Notes under the pieces: model-generated
What the model was told of the DNA's origin: nothing
Database searches by the model: none
What the model saw: the letters and a program-made list of their open reading frames with translations, nothing else
Translations under genes and position numbers: made by a program
Shown here: positions 11,650 to 33,371 of the stretch, piece by piece
Position numbering within the stretch: position 1 is the stretch's first letter
Layout: each line of letters begins with the position of its first letter
DNA from: Anthopleura xanthogrammica
Taxonomy: Eukaryota > Cnidaria > Anthozoa > Actiniaria > Actiniidae
DNA: 64,000 nt
Reading direction: 5' to 3'
NCBI GenBank assembly: GCA_964019055.1
Contig: OZ025210.1
Span: forward strand, 6,777,547 to 6,841,546

Positions 11650-12396
11650 CCTGCATGTGACATAACTCGTGAACTGGAATCAATTGGACATTGGACAAGA
11701 AAGCCAACTAAATGAATCCAATCTTGTATTAGAAATTACATATCATGTGAAAAATCTTTTCGCGTTTCTGTGACCGAAAAATCTCCAGACGCTGCAAATT
11801 TAACGATTTTTTGCTTTGTTTCTGAATCATCAAGACTGACAACTGAGGCTGTCCTTACACGTTATTCTTAACCATTCAAAAAGTTGTTACGTCTAGGTGT
11901 TCCGTTTACATGGAACTGTGTTATCCGGACAAAAATTCAAAGGCCTAGTCGTGCAAATTATACTGATCAAATTTTTGAGCGGTTAAAAAATCAGTCGTCC
12001 AGTACCGTGTAGGGCCAGGCTCAGTCAGAGTTAGTAATTTTGGCCAATGAAGGCAAGAAACTTGGAGGTCTACATGAAATCACAGAAGCATGAAAAAGGA
12101 GAATTGTCTCAGTTTTTGGTCATAATTAATCTGATTTGTTAGACTCCTTTCCTGGCTCAGTTATAAGGAAATGGATCTCGTTACAAGAGGCCTTTTTTCG
12201 TCGAGCATGCGCAGTAAAAATATCGGCTCTGGCAACGAGATATGTTGGATTCCGGCTTGCCATAGCTGGATTTATGTTTTCGCAGCTGCTCCCTATCTTA
12301 TGTGACGATGGGCTTAAAATATTGTCGTTTATCTAGACATGCAAGAATTTTAGATTCGTTTTCCCTCATTCATTCTAAACAAACTTGCATATAGAA

Positions 12397-12604
12397 TAGA
12401 GTCGAACCTCTACACAGCGGCCACCGTCGGGACAAAATTTTGTGGCCGTAGAGAGGTAGGTAGCCGTTGTGGAGATGTTTCAGTTACAGTATATGTATGA
12501 ACTCATTGGTAACCGGGACAAATTTCCTGGCCGTTGGGTAGAGATGACCGTTAGTGGAGGTGGCCGTTATGAGGAAGTGGTCATTTGTAGAGGTTCGACT
12601 GTAG
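12397..12604. mobile_element. MITE with GAGGTTCGACTGTA termini
   Basis: About 207 bp: left end AGAGTCGAACCTCTACA, right end TGTAGAGGTTCGACTGTA, reverse complements with few differences. The interior repeats GTGGCCGTTGTGGAG-like motifs. Confidence 0.75.
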
Positions 12605-13101
12605 AATGGAGAACTCTATGGAATTATGACTTAGAAAAACTCAAGTATAGTACTGTGGAAATGAAAAATGTATTTTTAAAAGAAATATAAGAAAATTGAT
12701 TAAAAGTGCTTTTAGTAATATAGCATATAATAGTGTTTTTGTTTTGATAAAATTGTTTCGCACCAAGAGACCATGAAGGATTTTCATGATTTTCAGTTTA
12801 ACTGCAAGAGGTACAGCAGAGACGAAAACTGACCGGCATTATCTTTTAAGCGAAGAAGGAAGGGGCGAGGGAGGGAGATCAGTTAAGAACATTAGCTCAC
12901 GAGTATGACTTGAAAGAGTTTCCTCTTCATGAGGGTATAGTACTTAAAAACAGAGCAAATCACTGATGCATGTGACTGATCATGAAAAATCAAGTGATTA
13001 GTTACCGTGAACATGACCAGTAAAGTGTTCGCAGCACTAGTCGACAAGATTGGAGTGTATTGTTTCAAATTCAGCACAAGAGTAATACTGACGGTAAGCA
13101 A

Positions 13102-13229
13102 GAGGCGTAGTCTGGGGGCCCGGACCCCCCCCCCCCCCCCCCTCGATCGTATTTCCCGTTTTTTTTGGCCGATGTTCTGAAAATGGGTCTTGGGGCCCCC
13201 CTTAAGGCAAAATGCTGGCTACGCCCCTG
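13102..13229. mobile_element. Short MITE-like element with GGCGTAG ends and a poly-C core
   Basis: Begins GAGGCGTAGTCTGGGGGCCC and ends GCTGGCTACGCCCCTG, so the termini are inverted; a run of about 16 C lies inside. Confidence 0.55.
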
Positions 13230-14165
13230 ACATCTTCCCAGTTATACATGGAGAAGGAAGTCAAGTTGTTTTTTAAAGAGCTAGACTGACTTCGTGCACA
13301 AAAATCCCCACCACTGGTTTTCACAATAAATATGCTGCAATATGAAAAATGTACTCACTTTGCGGAATCAAAACGCATTCATTAGTGACGTAATTAAATC
13401 CGTCATCAATGATTAAATTATCAATAAGAGAATTATTGGTTATAAAAACTCTCAGTGAATTATTGTCGTAATAAGGGATAGCAAAAGATAAAGAATAACA
13501 CTTTTATTAGTTTGCTTTACAGTGTACTCGTGTCATGCATCATCTCACTAAGATCTTGATGACTGTACATTTAACATTCCTTCAGGGACTACAACGGTGC
13601 CATAGTCGTGTTTGAATAGTCCAGTTTCGAGTTCTCTATTGCTCAGTCTTAGCCTCAATAACATGTAATATATTCTTTATTATTAATAACAGCCCGTGGT
13701 AATGAGGTGAGGAATGTGTACAAATGAACAATACAATTGCTTTAGAATTCTACGTATACGTTTTGCTCTCCGTGCTGAATAATTTACGCACAATTGAGAG
13801 CAATAAGACTGAGCAATAGCTGGGTTTCAATCAGCTGATAAAAGTCTTTGAATCTCATTATCTGCTCCAAATGGTGGTCAAACACTGACCACCATTTGCT
13901 GTTAATTAACCAGAAAGAAGTCTATTGAAAACATGCGATTCAGCTGAGGAACATTCCGCACGAGACAGGAAATGACGTCAAGTGAAACCCAGCTATAGAG
14001 AATTTGAAACTGGAGTATTGTTCTATTTGCAGGATAGATCACAATATAATTTGTTTTTGTTTTACACAGATATATGATGAAAAACTAGGCAGAATGCAAC
14101 AGCGTTTGTTGTAAAACATATTCACAAAAATGAAGTAAAAAAAGCCTAAAAAGAAACCACGTGTA

Positions 14166-22700
<8,535 letters not shown>

Positions 22701-25195
22701 GTTTCTCCACGTGCTGTACCAACACTCGGCACCAGGGATTATCACTATACCACAGGGTGACCATCGCTAGGAAAAGCGTACATAACATTATCACTGCCGG
22801 GGAGGGGAGGGGGGATAGAAAAAACAACTTAGGACTTGGAACTAGCTGGAAAGGAACTACATACTATCAAAAAAACTACAGACAAAGGTTAATCCAACTT
22901 TATTACAAAGATATTTTGATTTTGACCAATGCGTACATTCACTGTATATATACAGAAGTCCATAGTTACATAGTTATGGACTTCTGATATATAAGCTTAC
23001 AAAACCATTGCTTTGGCTGTCTGTACTTCACTGGAAAGAGAATATCCTTAATCAGCGTTTTCATTATCTATCCCGGTGCAATACGATCTGTTATGACTTA
23101 GTTTTTGGCGGCTCGAAGTGACGTGATTGGAGACGAAGAACGTGCTCGATTTTTTATTGTGGAATACATTGAATACTGAGTGTGTCGAAGTGGTACCACG
23201 GTTGGGAATTGAGATATGCTCTAGAAAAAAATTGAATTCAAAGGACCTGGAATGGAAAAATTGAAAATGGAAGCTATAATATTTTTGCCATAAAGGCTTA
23301 CAAATGCCGGAAAAGAGATCAAAATCTTGATTTTGGCCGGCTGCATGGAAAAAGTTTTGTAGATTGCCCCCCCCCCCCCCCCCCAACAGACAATATTGGC
23401 ACCTCATTACATTTTGAAAGCCAAGGTTTTTCTTATTAGTTTCATTCCGCCATAAATCCATACTCTGCACGATTGGCCTTGACATCAGTGTTGAATCCTT
23501 TGATTGGGCTCCGCTAAGGCGCCAGCCCGGGGGCGGTTATTTTTCTGGTGCAGGTCATTGTCACATTCAAATATTGAAAAAGTAAACATCCCTATTATTC
23601 ATTCTAATATGAGTTTTGGGTCATTATGCCCTCTTGATGAAGAAACTTATAAACCATATTACAGTGTGTAAGATGAAATTGGTTATGAACGCATGTGAAC
23701 GGACTGGCACTGACAAATCGTCCTCTGGTTCCGACTGAAACTAAATTAAATCTAATTTATTTATAACAGTATACTTGGATTGCTCGATGCAAAATGTGCA
23801 TCTTCTAGTCATGACCGATACTATCACTTTCCTTTTTTAAGTGATCATAGGTAGTAGCCTGCTTTAAAGACTCCAATTTTAACCGCACAAAAATTTGCAA
23901 AATCCAAGTGCAAGACATGCAAAAACTCGGTCCGATTTATATATAGAGTCAGAGTTGGAGATTTTGCAAAATGCCAATCCCAGTAATGGCTAAATCCCAG
24001 TCAAAGAGCATGAAATCTCATTTTCCCAGCCCAAAAAAAGGCGAATCCCAGCTCCCATTTTACCCTTCAGGACCCTCATTATAGGTCGACCATGACAGTA
24101 CCGAGACTACAAATGGCTGTCGTTTTCTTCTTATTCTTCTTCTTCTTCAGTTTTCTTTCTTTTCCTTTATTTTCCAACTAAAATCAAAGGCAAAAGCAGT
24201 ATATAATTGCCACCCTTTCTCATCAGTGTACATATGTGTACACTGGACTTTGGTTTATTACTTTTAATGACATTGCTAATATACAAAGAACTTATGGTAC
24301 TTGCCATTGATTGCGTATAAAGTTGAGATGATTATGTCTGTTTAGTTGAGACATTCACATGCAAGTATAGCTCTTCACTATCAAAATTGGACTTTGATCG
24401 TGACTAGTTTAAATGGTTCGACATTCGTTTCCCAATCATTTTAAAAATGAATAAAAAATTCTCTAAGAATACCAGCTGATCAGCAAATCGGTATTCGCCA
24501 GATTCTATTAAAGTAGATCAGAAGTGACTCAAAGTTGGGTTATAATCGATAAAGTAAAGAGTTCAGACACCACAATATATGTAGAATTTACTAGCAAACT
24601 CGTTTCATGATATCAGTGTGGTTAGAAACTAATTTTCGATTCCGAAAGTTCAAATTAAGACTCAGACTGATTCATAAATATTTTACAAATTAACCAAAGT
24701 TTTAAAATTAATTAGAGCTGACCGGCTATCCTTCAGCGCATGCGCAGTTTGATGTATTAATTAAAGTGCACGTGGGCGGCTTTGCGTATTATGATTCACA
24801 CTGCCACTAGGAAATAATAATTTGCACTGTGATGTGCCTGTTGGAGGAGAAATCAGGATTTGCAACGACAACGCTGATTTATTTGAGGGCCCAGTTCAGT
24901 TTTCAAATTAAGCTTAGCCGGAGTAGTGCTTTATTAAGGTTTGATTGCCAAGACAACCGAAAATTAAGATATAAACATGAGATATCGATATCAGTGGGAT
25001 GGCAAGTTGCCAAAGTTTGAAGGAGAGATCTAGAGTAAGGAAGTAATTATGAAAAAAGTTGAAATTCCATTAAAAAGCCTTCGACCTTCAAAAGGCAGCT
25101 TTATTTTTACAGAATCTTAGTCATATACAATGCACTGCGGACCTATATCATTGTTTACATTCGAAAATGAACTTAGATTCGTTCATAATGAAATA

Positions 25196-25330
25196 TTTTA
25201 AAATACTTTTGAGGAAAGTTGAAAATGCTTCTACCATGGCCAGCTGCATCCAGATGGTAGAGCTCCTACCGCTTTGCTTTCTTTCTTTCTTTTCTTTTCT
25301 TTTCTCTTATCTTTTTTCTTCTCTTCTTTC
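25196..25330 (+). repeat. Interspersed repeat with pyrimidine-rich tail, copy 1
   Basis: GAAAATGCTTCTACCATGGC, then CAGCTGCATCCAG and a TTTC/TTCT-rich tail. The same order occurs in reverse orientation at 29687-29812. Confidence 0.55.
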
Positions 25331-25660
25331 TTCTTCTTCTTTCAGTTCTTTTTCCCCCTTGGACTGATAATAGTAACTATAAAGAAAGCATTCATGATAA
25401 AGGGATTTCACGGAATAATATGTCTTTGGGCACAGCTTGACTATTCATTCAAAGGTTACAAAACAGCTAAAACAAACCACCTTGGATTCGCACTGAGTTA
25501 AAAACAATGAGTTCCTATAAGGCTTATTAAAAATTTCTTTATTTCCTCCTACCTTTGCAAAGTTAAATATTGCTCAAGCAAGTAAGCTTTAAAATATAGT
25601 TTGCCATTGATTTTCTCTCCCTCCCTTTTTTTCTCCTCTCTGTTGTTTTGCTCTCTTTTC

Positions 25661-25760
<100 letters not shown>

Positions 25761-28619
25761 TTTGTTTTTCCTCCTGTTCTCGACGTTTTTACCATGGCAT
25801 TGTATTTTCCAGATGTCGCAGAGTGCTTTAACATCATTTTTAAAACTCAAATACACCCCTTACACTACTGAATTTCCTTATTTGTGTATCAAAACAAAAG
25901 AATGTCTTAAACTTGTGGATCAAAACCTTTTTTCTTCGATTTGAATACTGATTTTTAGTTTATCATTTTTTCATCCCCACGTATATATAGGGATTGAGAA
26001 CAAGCGATCATTCTATACTGACTATATAGAAACGTGGTACTAGTTAAGTTAGCTTCTTTTCTATCAAAACTTGGCTTGAACATGAGCGACGCCATTGCGA
26101 GAGTTTGTCAATCTGAAATATTAATGGCATGGATCTAAAGAAGAATTACAATAACGAGCCTGTACGGAAAATTTATGCAGAATTGGTACAATTATGTTTT
26201 CGTCCGGAAATATTATGATTAAATCTCGGAGATTTTAGAATTGAAGAAAGCGAGAAAGGATTTTGAGAGAGTGAAAAGGAGAGAAGAGCGGAATACTAAC
26301 GGAGGCAGTGTGGGTAGAACTCGGATAAAGGTGATAATGACTGCTTACTGGGTTTGCAAATTTAAAACTTATTTTGACGCGCTTTTTTGGCGCTCTATTG
26401 AAACCTTTGAAAGAGAGTGGGCTTCACACACCAGACTCCAAATAAAAAAATAGTTTGAACAGTAGTTGATAACAAATAGTAAGTCAAACAGTCAAAACAA
26501 ATAGTCGACTGTGAACACATGCAATGACGCATGCCAACACACTGACCCATCATCAACAAGGACGTGCGGAATCATCATAATAGAAAAAAAGCTGGCGCTT
26601 AGTAGGTGGGCTAGAAGAATAAAAAATTACATTAAAAGTGGCAGTGTGAGTCAAGGCTGGAAGCAAACGCACTTCACCAGGAAAACAACCGCCATCCTCA
26701 CATTATAGCCGGTTAACTTGTCAGGGTAATTTCAACACAAATTTCTCAAGGTAAGTCGTTTAAATTAAAAAAAAAAAAAGTATTTCTTTGTGGTTTTACA
26801 GTGTTTAAACCTTAAAGATGTAAAATAGCTTTCTTGATTTCCTCAAAATCTTCACAATAAAAGGACTTTTAATTCAAAGATTTATTTTATAAAGTTAAGT
26901 GGAAGATTTCAGTTGAGCGTTTATAAGGTAACAGGTATAATAAAATTGAATCAAGAATTTTACGGTCTAGCGAAAAGCAAGGTAAACTTTTAACATAATG
27001 AAAGGAATAGAATAGCAATCATCGGCACAGACCAGTAGCGAGATACCATAACTGAAAAATCTACCCGACATTTTAGTATTGTGAGCAATGTTCATGGCGG
27101 TTCGAATTCACTGAATATTCAGAAAGATTGCCGGTTTGTTGAAAGCAGGATTTAAAGAATAATATAACGCATACATCTTAATTAATATTTGAAGGTAAAG
27201 AAAATAATTCTGGTTGTGGTATTTAGAAAGAGCTATAAGGCATGTTTTTGGTCTGGTCATCTCTCTCTCTCTCTCTCTCTCTCTCAAAAGAACTAGCCGA
27301 AGACGAAACAAGACAAGAAAAACTGAAGGACCGTATACCGGCGTAACGAAACAGGCTTCGCGAATTACGATGGGATTTTAATACTAAATTATGTTACTTT
27401 ACATATAATAGATTTACTTCCAAATATAGTTATTCGACGATTCTACAGAAATCCAGAAGATAGTTTTTTTGAAGTCCTCACGTTTTATTTTTTTGATATG
27501 AAGCTTATTTAAAATTTAATTTATTCTTGTTTCCGCGTTACTGTCGCTAGTATTACATAACTACTAAGGCCGCCCTGGGCCTATCCAAGCGATCCTGAAA
27601 CATTCTAGATTATGAACTGGGTATATAGACTTTGTTATTAGGTAAAATAGTTGCCATGGGAACACATGACGTTGCATAGATACTAGAAATCTACAGACAC
27701 ATGTTTCATTAATAATTAACCGGCAATAAGGCACGCAGTTCGTCGGGTTATTTGACTTATCTATATAGATCTTATGAAGTGTAATGTTTTTCAGTACGAT
27801 ATAAACACATAAACGGCAATATGAAATAACTGGACCCAGGGCCAATAAGAGTCAAAAGAATGCATTTTTGACTTTGTTTTATGTGTTTACTTACGATACC
27901 TCTATTGTAGCCAATCAGAATGCAGAATCTCAGAATGGCTCACTGACAGTCAAACTTCGGTAAATTTGTCAATTTTCAACTTATGTTTTAATTCTCGGCC
28001 GATATAACACCTGACAAAATGAATCTTGGTAGGAATTACTAAAGTAAAGGTGCTCTTTCTAGTGCTGGTATTGTTTTTTTATATTTTAACTCCGCGAATT
28101 TGAATCTTCGGCTGCCAAATAAAGAGCAGTCATTATATTACCTTTGTCGCCTGTTAAATTTCAAGTCATTACCACTAATTAACCATTCAATGGTAACAAG
28201 CTCAGAAGAGGGCGGCTTGTCCTAGTCTTTGTTTAGGTTGAGGAAGAACTCATGCAAAATTCGTATTAACGAAATTTAAAATGACGAAGTCTCTGTTGGG
28301 AAGCTTATGAGGGCTGCTCTGTGCCCCTTAGAAAAAGCCTACCGTGTTTTTATTTTATTTCTTGTTTTCAGGCTTTGTTTGTTTTCAGTTTTGCTTTTGA
28401 TTATTTTGTTTTCAGTGTTTTGCTTTGTTTTGTTCTCTCTCTCCCTCTGCACCTTAGTTCGTTATTTAGAGTGTTTGCGTAGAATATTTATAATTACGAT
28501 AAGGCCACTTTAACTGGATGTTTGATGTCGACTTTGGCTATTGAAATATTGCGGATTTGTTTTAACAAGGCTTAAAAGATATTAGCACTGTTTAAAGGTA
28601 TCATCAAAAACTTTCTTGC

Positions 28620-28659
<40 letters not shown>

Positions 28660-29308
28660 TGTTTGCCTTGTTTTTCATTATGCATCGTTCGTTATGCAAC
28701 GAGGGCAACGGGTTCGTAGGCACATGCAGGGTATCAATAATAACCCTCGATTACAAAAAGGACATAAATTTAGTGCCAATTAACTGCCTATCAACTCTGA
28801 CGGTTAAGAATCACTTCTACATGTAGGGTATAATACGATGGCACAGTTTTACAGGATATATATGGACTTCTCATTTCAAAGATATAAAGCCGGTTTAAAA
28901 TTTAAAAATGCAAATGAGATGACGTCAACCAAGGTATTTGTCCTCTTTTCTTGTGGGTTTTACTACCAGTGACTCTCAAGTAAACTCACCAAAACTCTAC
29001 TACGACATATATTTTGGTAATAAAAATCATTTATTAATTGAAAACTGGCATTACCTTACAGGACAGTAATTTCGTATTTTTAATGAATCCTGGGTTGACG
29101 TGATCTGATTTGCATATTTAATTCTTCGATTTTGAACCTTAAATGTATACGCGCAAAGTGATATGGAAGGTAATATATACTATTATGATCAATAATCATG
29201 CACTTATATATACAAAGTAAACACAGCTTAATTCTGTTGCTGTGCCAAGACAAATAATAGTGGGATTAAGGAGGTGTCAATGTACTTTAACATAAATGCT
29301 AAAATATG

Positions 29309-29530
29309 AGAGAAAAAATTGAGAAACTCAAAAGAAGAGCCTTTCGAATTATGTACCCTGACTCCCGGTACGCTGAAGCACTTGCAAGGTCATCCCTCCC
29401 ACGGCTTGACGAACGATGAATATCTCTTTGCGCCCATGGCAAACGTTTGAGAAATTTGCATGTGATCCGTCTTGACGCCTACATTCGATCCTGCCACCGA
29501 CCAGAGCCGAATCAAACGGCCGTGGCGTAG
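29309..29530 (+). pseudogene. Decayed 3' end of a non-LTR retrotransposon ORF (reverse transcriptase C-terminus)
   Basis: The frame reads KLKRRAFRIMYPDSRYAEAL, then SLPRLDER, a stop codon (TGA at about 29417), and then LCAHGKRLRNLH on to a final TAG at 29530. This resembles the C-terminal tail of CR1/L2-like LINE polymerases, which end in a KRALRIIYP-like motif followed by LPTLEERR. The RT domain itself is absent, so this is a 5'-truncated, dead copy. Confidence 0.6.
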
Positions 29531-29686
29531 AGTTGCGTAATGCATCGCATTTATTTAATGATTATCCTTAATCGCGTACTGAGCAGCAAAGCATTTACAA
29601 TGAGCTTCGATTAGCGCATTTGTCTTTGTTCATTACGAAGAGCTGAAGTTAGAAAAGAAATGCAGGCAGGACTAATTAGAGGTGTC

Positions 29687-29812
29687 AAAAAGAAGAGAAG
29701 AGAAGAGAAGAGAAGAGAAGAAAGCCATTGTGGAGGCCGAGCTCCAGTCAGCTGGATGCAGCTGGCCATGGTAGAAGCATTTTCCTTTTCCTCAAACATA
29801 TTCAAGAAATTT
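29687..29812 (-). repeat. Interspersed repeat with pyrimidine-rich tail, copy 2
   Basis: Reverse-strand relative of 25196-25330: AAATGCTTCTACCATGGCCA, CAGCTGCATCCAG, then a CTTCT-rich tail. It follows the decayed LINE fragment by about 150 bp, but no link is established. Confidence 0.55.
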
Positions 29813-32800
29813 TGAAGTTAAAGAAATCCCAGCTCATCGAGGTGCTTTCTTCCTGCTACACCGTATGGTTTTCATTCAGTCACAGCTAAGAATAAAATGC
29901 ATCTATTCTCTACTGTCTTCTTATTTGCTCGTATGGCACGCATTTTCCAGTACTATAAAATTATGAGACTAAACAACGGCTAATAGATAAAATAATATTA
30001 ATATTAAACATCCAAGAATCAACCAGAAGAATTTGGTTTCTGGTCTGAACCCAAATTGAATATCAGTATATATTTAAGTCTTATTTTATAGGTAATATTT
30101 TTAGCATCTTGTGGGAGTGTGGCGTCATAATATTGGGAATTGGTAAAATAGGAAGGCTTTGATAACAAGTGACTAAGGGTGCCATATAATGAATCAATGG
30201 CATTCAATTTTGTTTTGCGCAAGGAATGGAAAGTACTCCTTTTCTCATATATTAATTTAGAAATATTCGAATATTTGAGAGCAAGCTCCTTCCAGATTAT
30301 ATAGGAACAGTGACAACTAGTATACCTGTCTTAATCCTTGCAATTATATTATTATATAACTATCAATTGCTAGAAAAAGACTTTTTTTGAGATGTTTAGT
30401 TATTAAATATTGATTGCCAATAAATTTCGCGTTTATTCATTGATAAGAAATTATCTTTTGTATATAGGAATATACATCACAATGCAATGCGATTGTGTTA
30501 GTATTATTCATGCATTAGTGCTGAGCACAAAACATGACAAATCGCATGAGGAGATGTGGGATAGCAAGGTAAAGTATAGTTTTCACTAGATAATACCCTT
30601 TATAGGTAAAAATTATAAATAGTATATATGCTAAATGTCATCGCATGAGAGAAATCGAAAGGAGGAATAACTTTCTTGGGAGGGATTAAGGACGAATAAT
30701 GCTAAGAAAGAAGTGAAGAATGCTCGCACAGACCCAGAGAGCTTCATGACTGCAGCTGTTGTGTTGTATGATACGCATGAAGAAAGTAGGATAGAAAACG
30801 GTTCAGTAAAGTGGTTAAAAGTACCATATAATTCATGCTATTATTTTGTCGCAAGAAGACTCCTCAAGATCGTTTATATCATCTATGAAGGCAAAATTAG
30901 ACCACGTATTCGCAGCGTATTGCTATGCTTTGAATAGCTTTATTTTGGAAAAGACGAAAAAAAGCCAAAGTCTGATTCCTTTTTCGAATTGCTTTGAACT
31001 TGAATTCGAATCGATTTTATTTTCTTTCTTTCTTTATTTTTTTTGTGCCTTGTGGCCCATATTTTCTTGCATAGCAGGCGACGATATTTAGCTTTATTAA
31101 GCCACACAAGGCAGAATACCTTTACAAGCTAATCTTGTCAAACTTCAATTATAATAAGAATTTTTCGGCATTTGATGGACGAATTTCGACTTTATACTTT
31201 GTGTTTGTCAGGCCAATTCTTAGACAATTAAGAGTGTTTCTATTAGGATAAAAAATCTAGAATCTAGAAAATCTAGAAAATTTAGAATCTAATAAATTGA
31301 AAGATTCGATTGTATCAAAAATCGAAAAAAAAATTTGGACTTCAGGCACGATATTGAGATATGTTGATAAAGAAAGCACACCGATGACGTAGTCGTTTTA
31401 GGGTGATTGCGGCGAGCTGCATGGCTCTATTCAGAGAGATAAGGAACCTGTACTCGAACTTGTCTGCTAAAACCATTAAATCTTATGTCAGAACGTCTTT
31501 TTTTTTTTCTCAAGAGGCGATTATGTCTTTGCGTATAAGAAGCTCTTGAGCTCGTTCAGGTGCTCGTACATCATGAACACAGTGATGGCTTATGAGGGGG
31601 GAGGGGGTATTGGTTGGATAGCCAACCCCTGCTGGTGGGGCTTGAAACTGAGATAAGAATAACAATCAAGTATATTTAAAATTCAAATTAGACTGAAGAG
31701 AATCATCTGAAAAATGCATAATGTCCACAAGGGACTATATTATTTGTTTGTTTTTTGCCGTTGTAGCTTCTTGAGTTAACTTTAAAAACTGACACGTTTT
31801 CCTTTTTCCCTAACCTTTTCTGCCTACAATCGATTTAACGGTGTCAAGTTTTTACTGCCTTTTTTTAAATATTAGACAAATATTTTTTACCGGAACACAG
31901 AATTGATAGACTTTTAAAGACACGAAAACGAAAAAACAAAAAACAACAATAGCATGAATAATTGTACTTGCAGCATCATGATTTTGATCAGTTTGTACAT
32001 ATTGTTTCATTGTTGTAGGTGTTGCTTTTTTGATAGTATTGTTTCGCTGTTGTTGTTGTTGCTTTTTTCTGGGTTGTTTGGTTAGGCCTGCTATACGTTA
32101 TCCCTCATATATCCTTTCTTTAGAAGCGCGGAATTCTGAATATAATTCAAACATCTTTTTCACCCTAGCCTCTTACAATATATTATCCTACAACAGTCTT
32201 TTTACTTTTTCAAATTGCAGTTTATTTTTAAATCTATTTTATCAGTTAATCATACTCAGTGTTAGTTTTATAGTAAAACTTGTCACTAAATACGAAACGA
32301 CGTTGTTTTGACAATTTCCCGAGATGATCTTTTCGGCAATTACTCGTAATTTTCATGATTACTTGAATTTGACATTGTTTGTTTATTTTTTTCCATCATA
32401 TATGTCATATATTACAGTTTTGTTTCTTCTAAATAGATATATGTATAGTCAGGTGTCGTTTTAATACTCAAAAAGCATCACTTAAGGGTTTTTTCTAGTA
32501 CCGTAGTGTCATAGAAAAGTGACACACTGTCCAACGATGTTGGAAGTAAATTGTATGGAAATTTCTGCTTGGAGTCAACCAGCCAAACATTGAGCAATTA
32601 AAACTGTACGAAAGTTTAATAATTAGCCTATTTAATAGCTATCAAAACAGGCGGTACGACTATAAGGCAGTGATTCTTCTAGCCGGAAGGCATGTTTTGG
32701 AGACGTGATGGGCAAGATACATCCAACCACAGAGCGGTAAATGTTACCGTAAATGTAAATGTAAATTAATCATGAAGCTTTAGAAGAGCTAACTAGTGGT

Positions 32801-33371
32801 CAAGATATATACAATGGATGTATCACACAAACGTGTCTTATGTGAAAACCCTCGAGAAATTAAGATCAAGAGCTTGGTCAATTCACCACGTTTACGTTAG
32901 CTAGGGAGTAGAGGCAGAGGGAAAATATGATGACAACAAAAAAAAAGTTCAAAAGCACCCACTCACAAGTTGAAGAGATGTGTGAGATAAGCGTTAAGTG
33001 GGAACGATACAATTAATTTAAAATCACTTATTGTATCTTTAAAAAATACCTGATAATGACGGAAAACAACTGAATTTAAATTTTCTTCAGCTCTAATGAC
33101 CTTTATTGGAAAGAGGAAACGTCACATTAGAAAGTTTATGATTGAAGTTTTCCGTGTGATGGTCAGAAGTAAAGTATATATAACTGAATAAGAGCAAAAT
33201 CTGGGATAAATTTTATTTAAAAGCCAATAGCTCAGGTAAAGCTTCCAAGGCTATTTTTGAAAAAAGATAGTGCTATATTAAGACGATAATTATAAATTGT
33301 TCTTTCAGTAACTTTCTTTTTGGCTTTTCAGAATACGAATTACCCAAGTTTCTAAGTCAGAGAATCGAAAA

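Larger units (their letters stand above)
11650..14165. other. Intergenic region between ATG3 and DKC1 (3' to 3')
   Basis: The two genes converge here. The stretch holds ATG3 3' UTR of unknown length, two MITEs (12397-12604 and 13102-13229) and otherwise AT-rich DNA. A TTTATT at about 13676 could be the minus-strand poly(A) signal of DKC1. No further gene seen. Confidence 0.6.
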
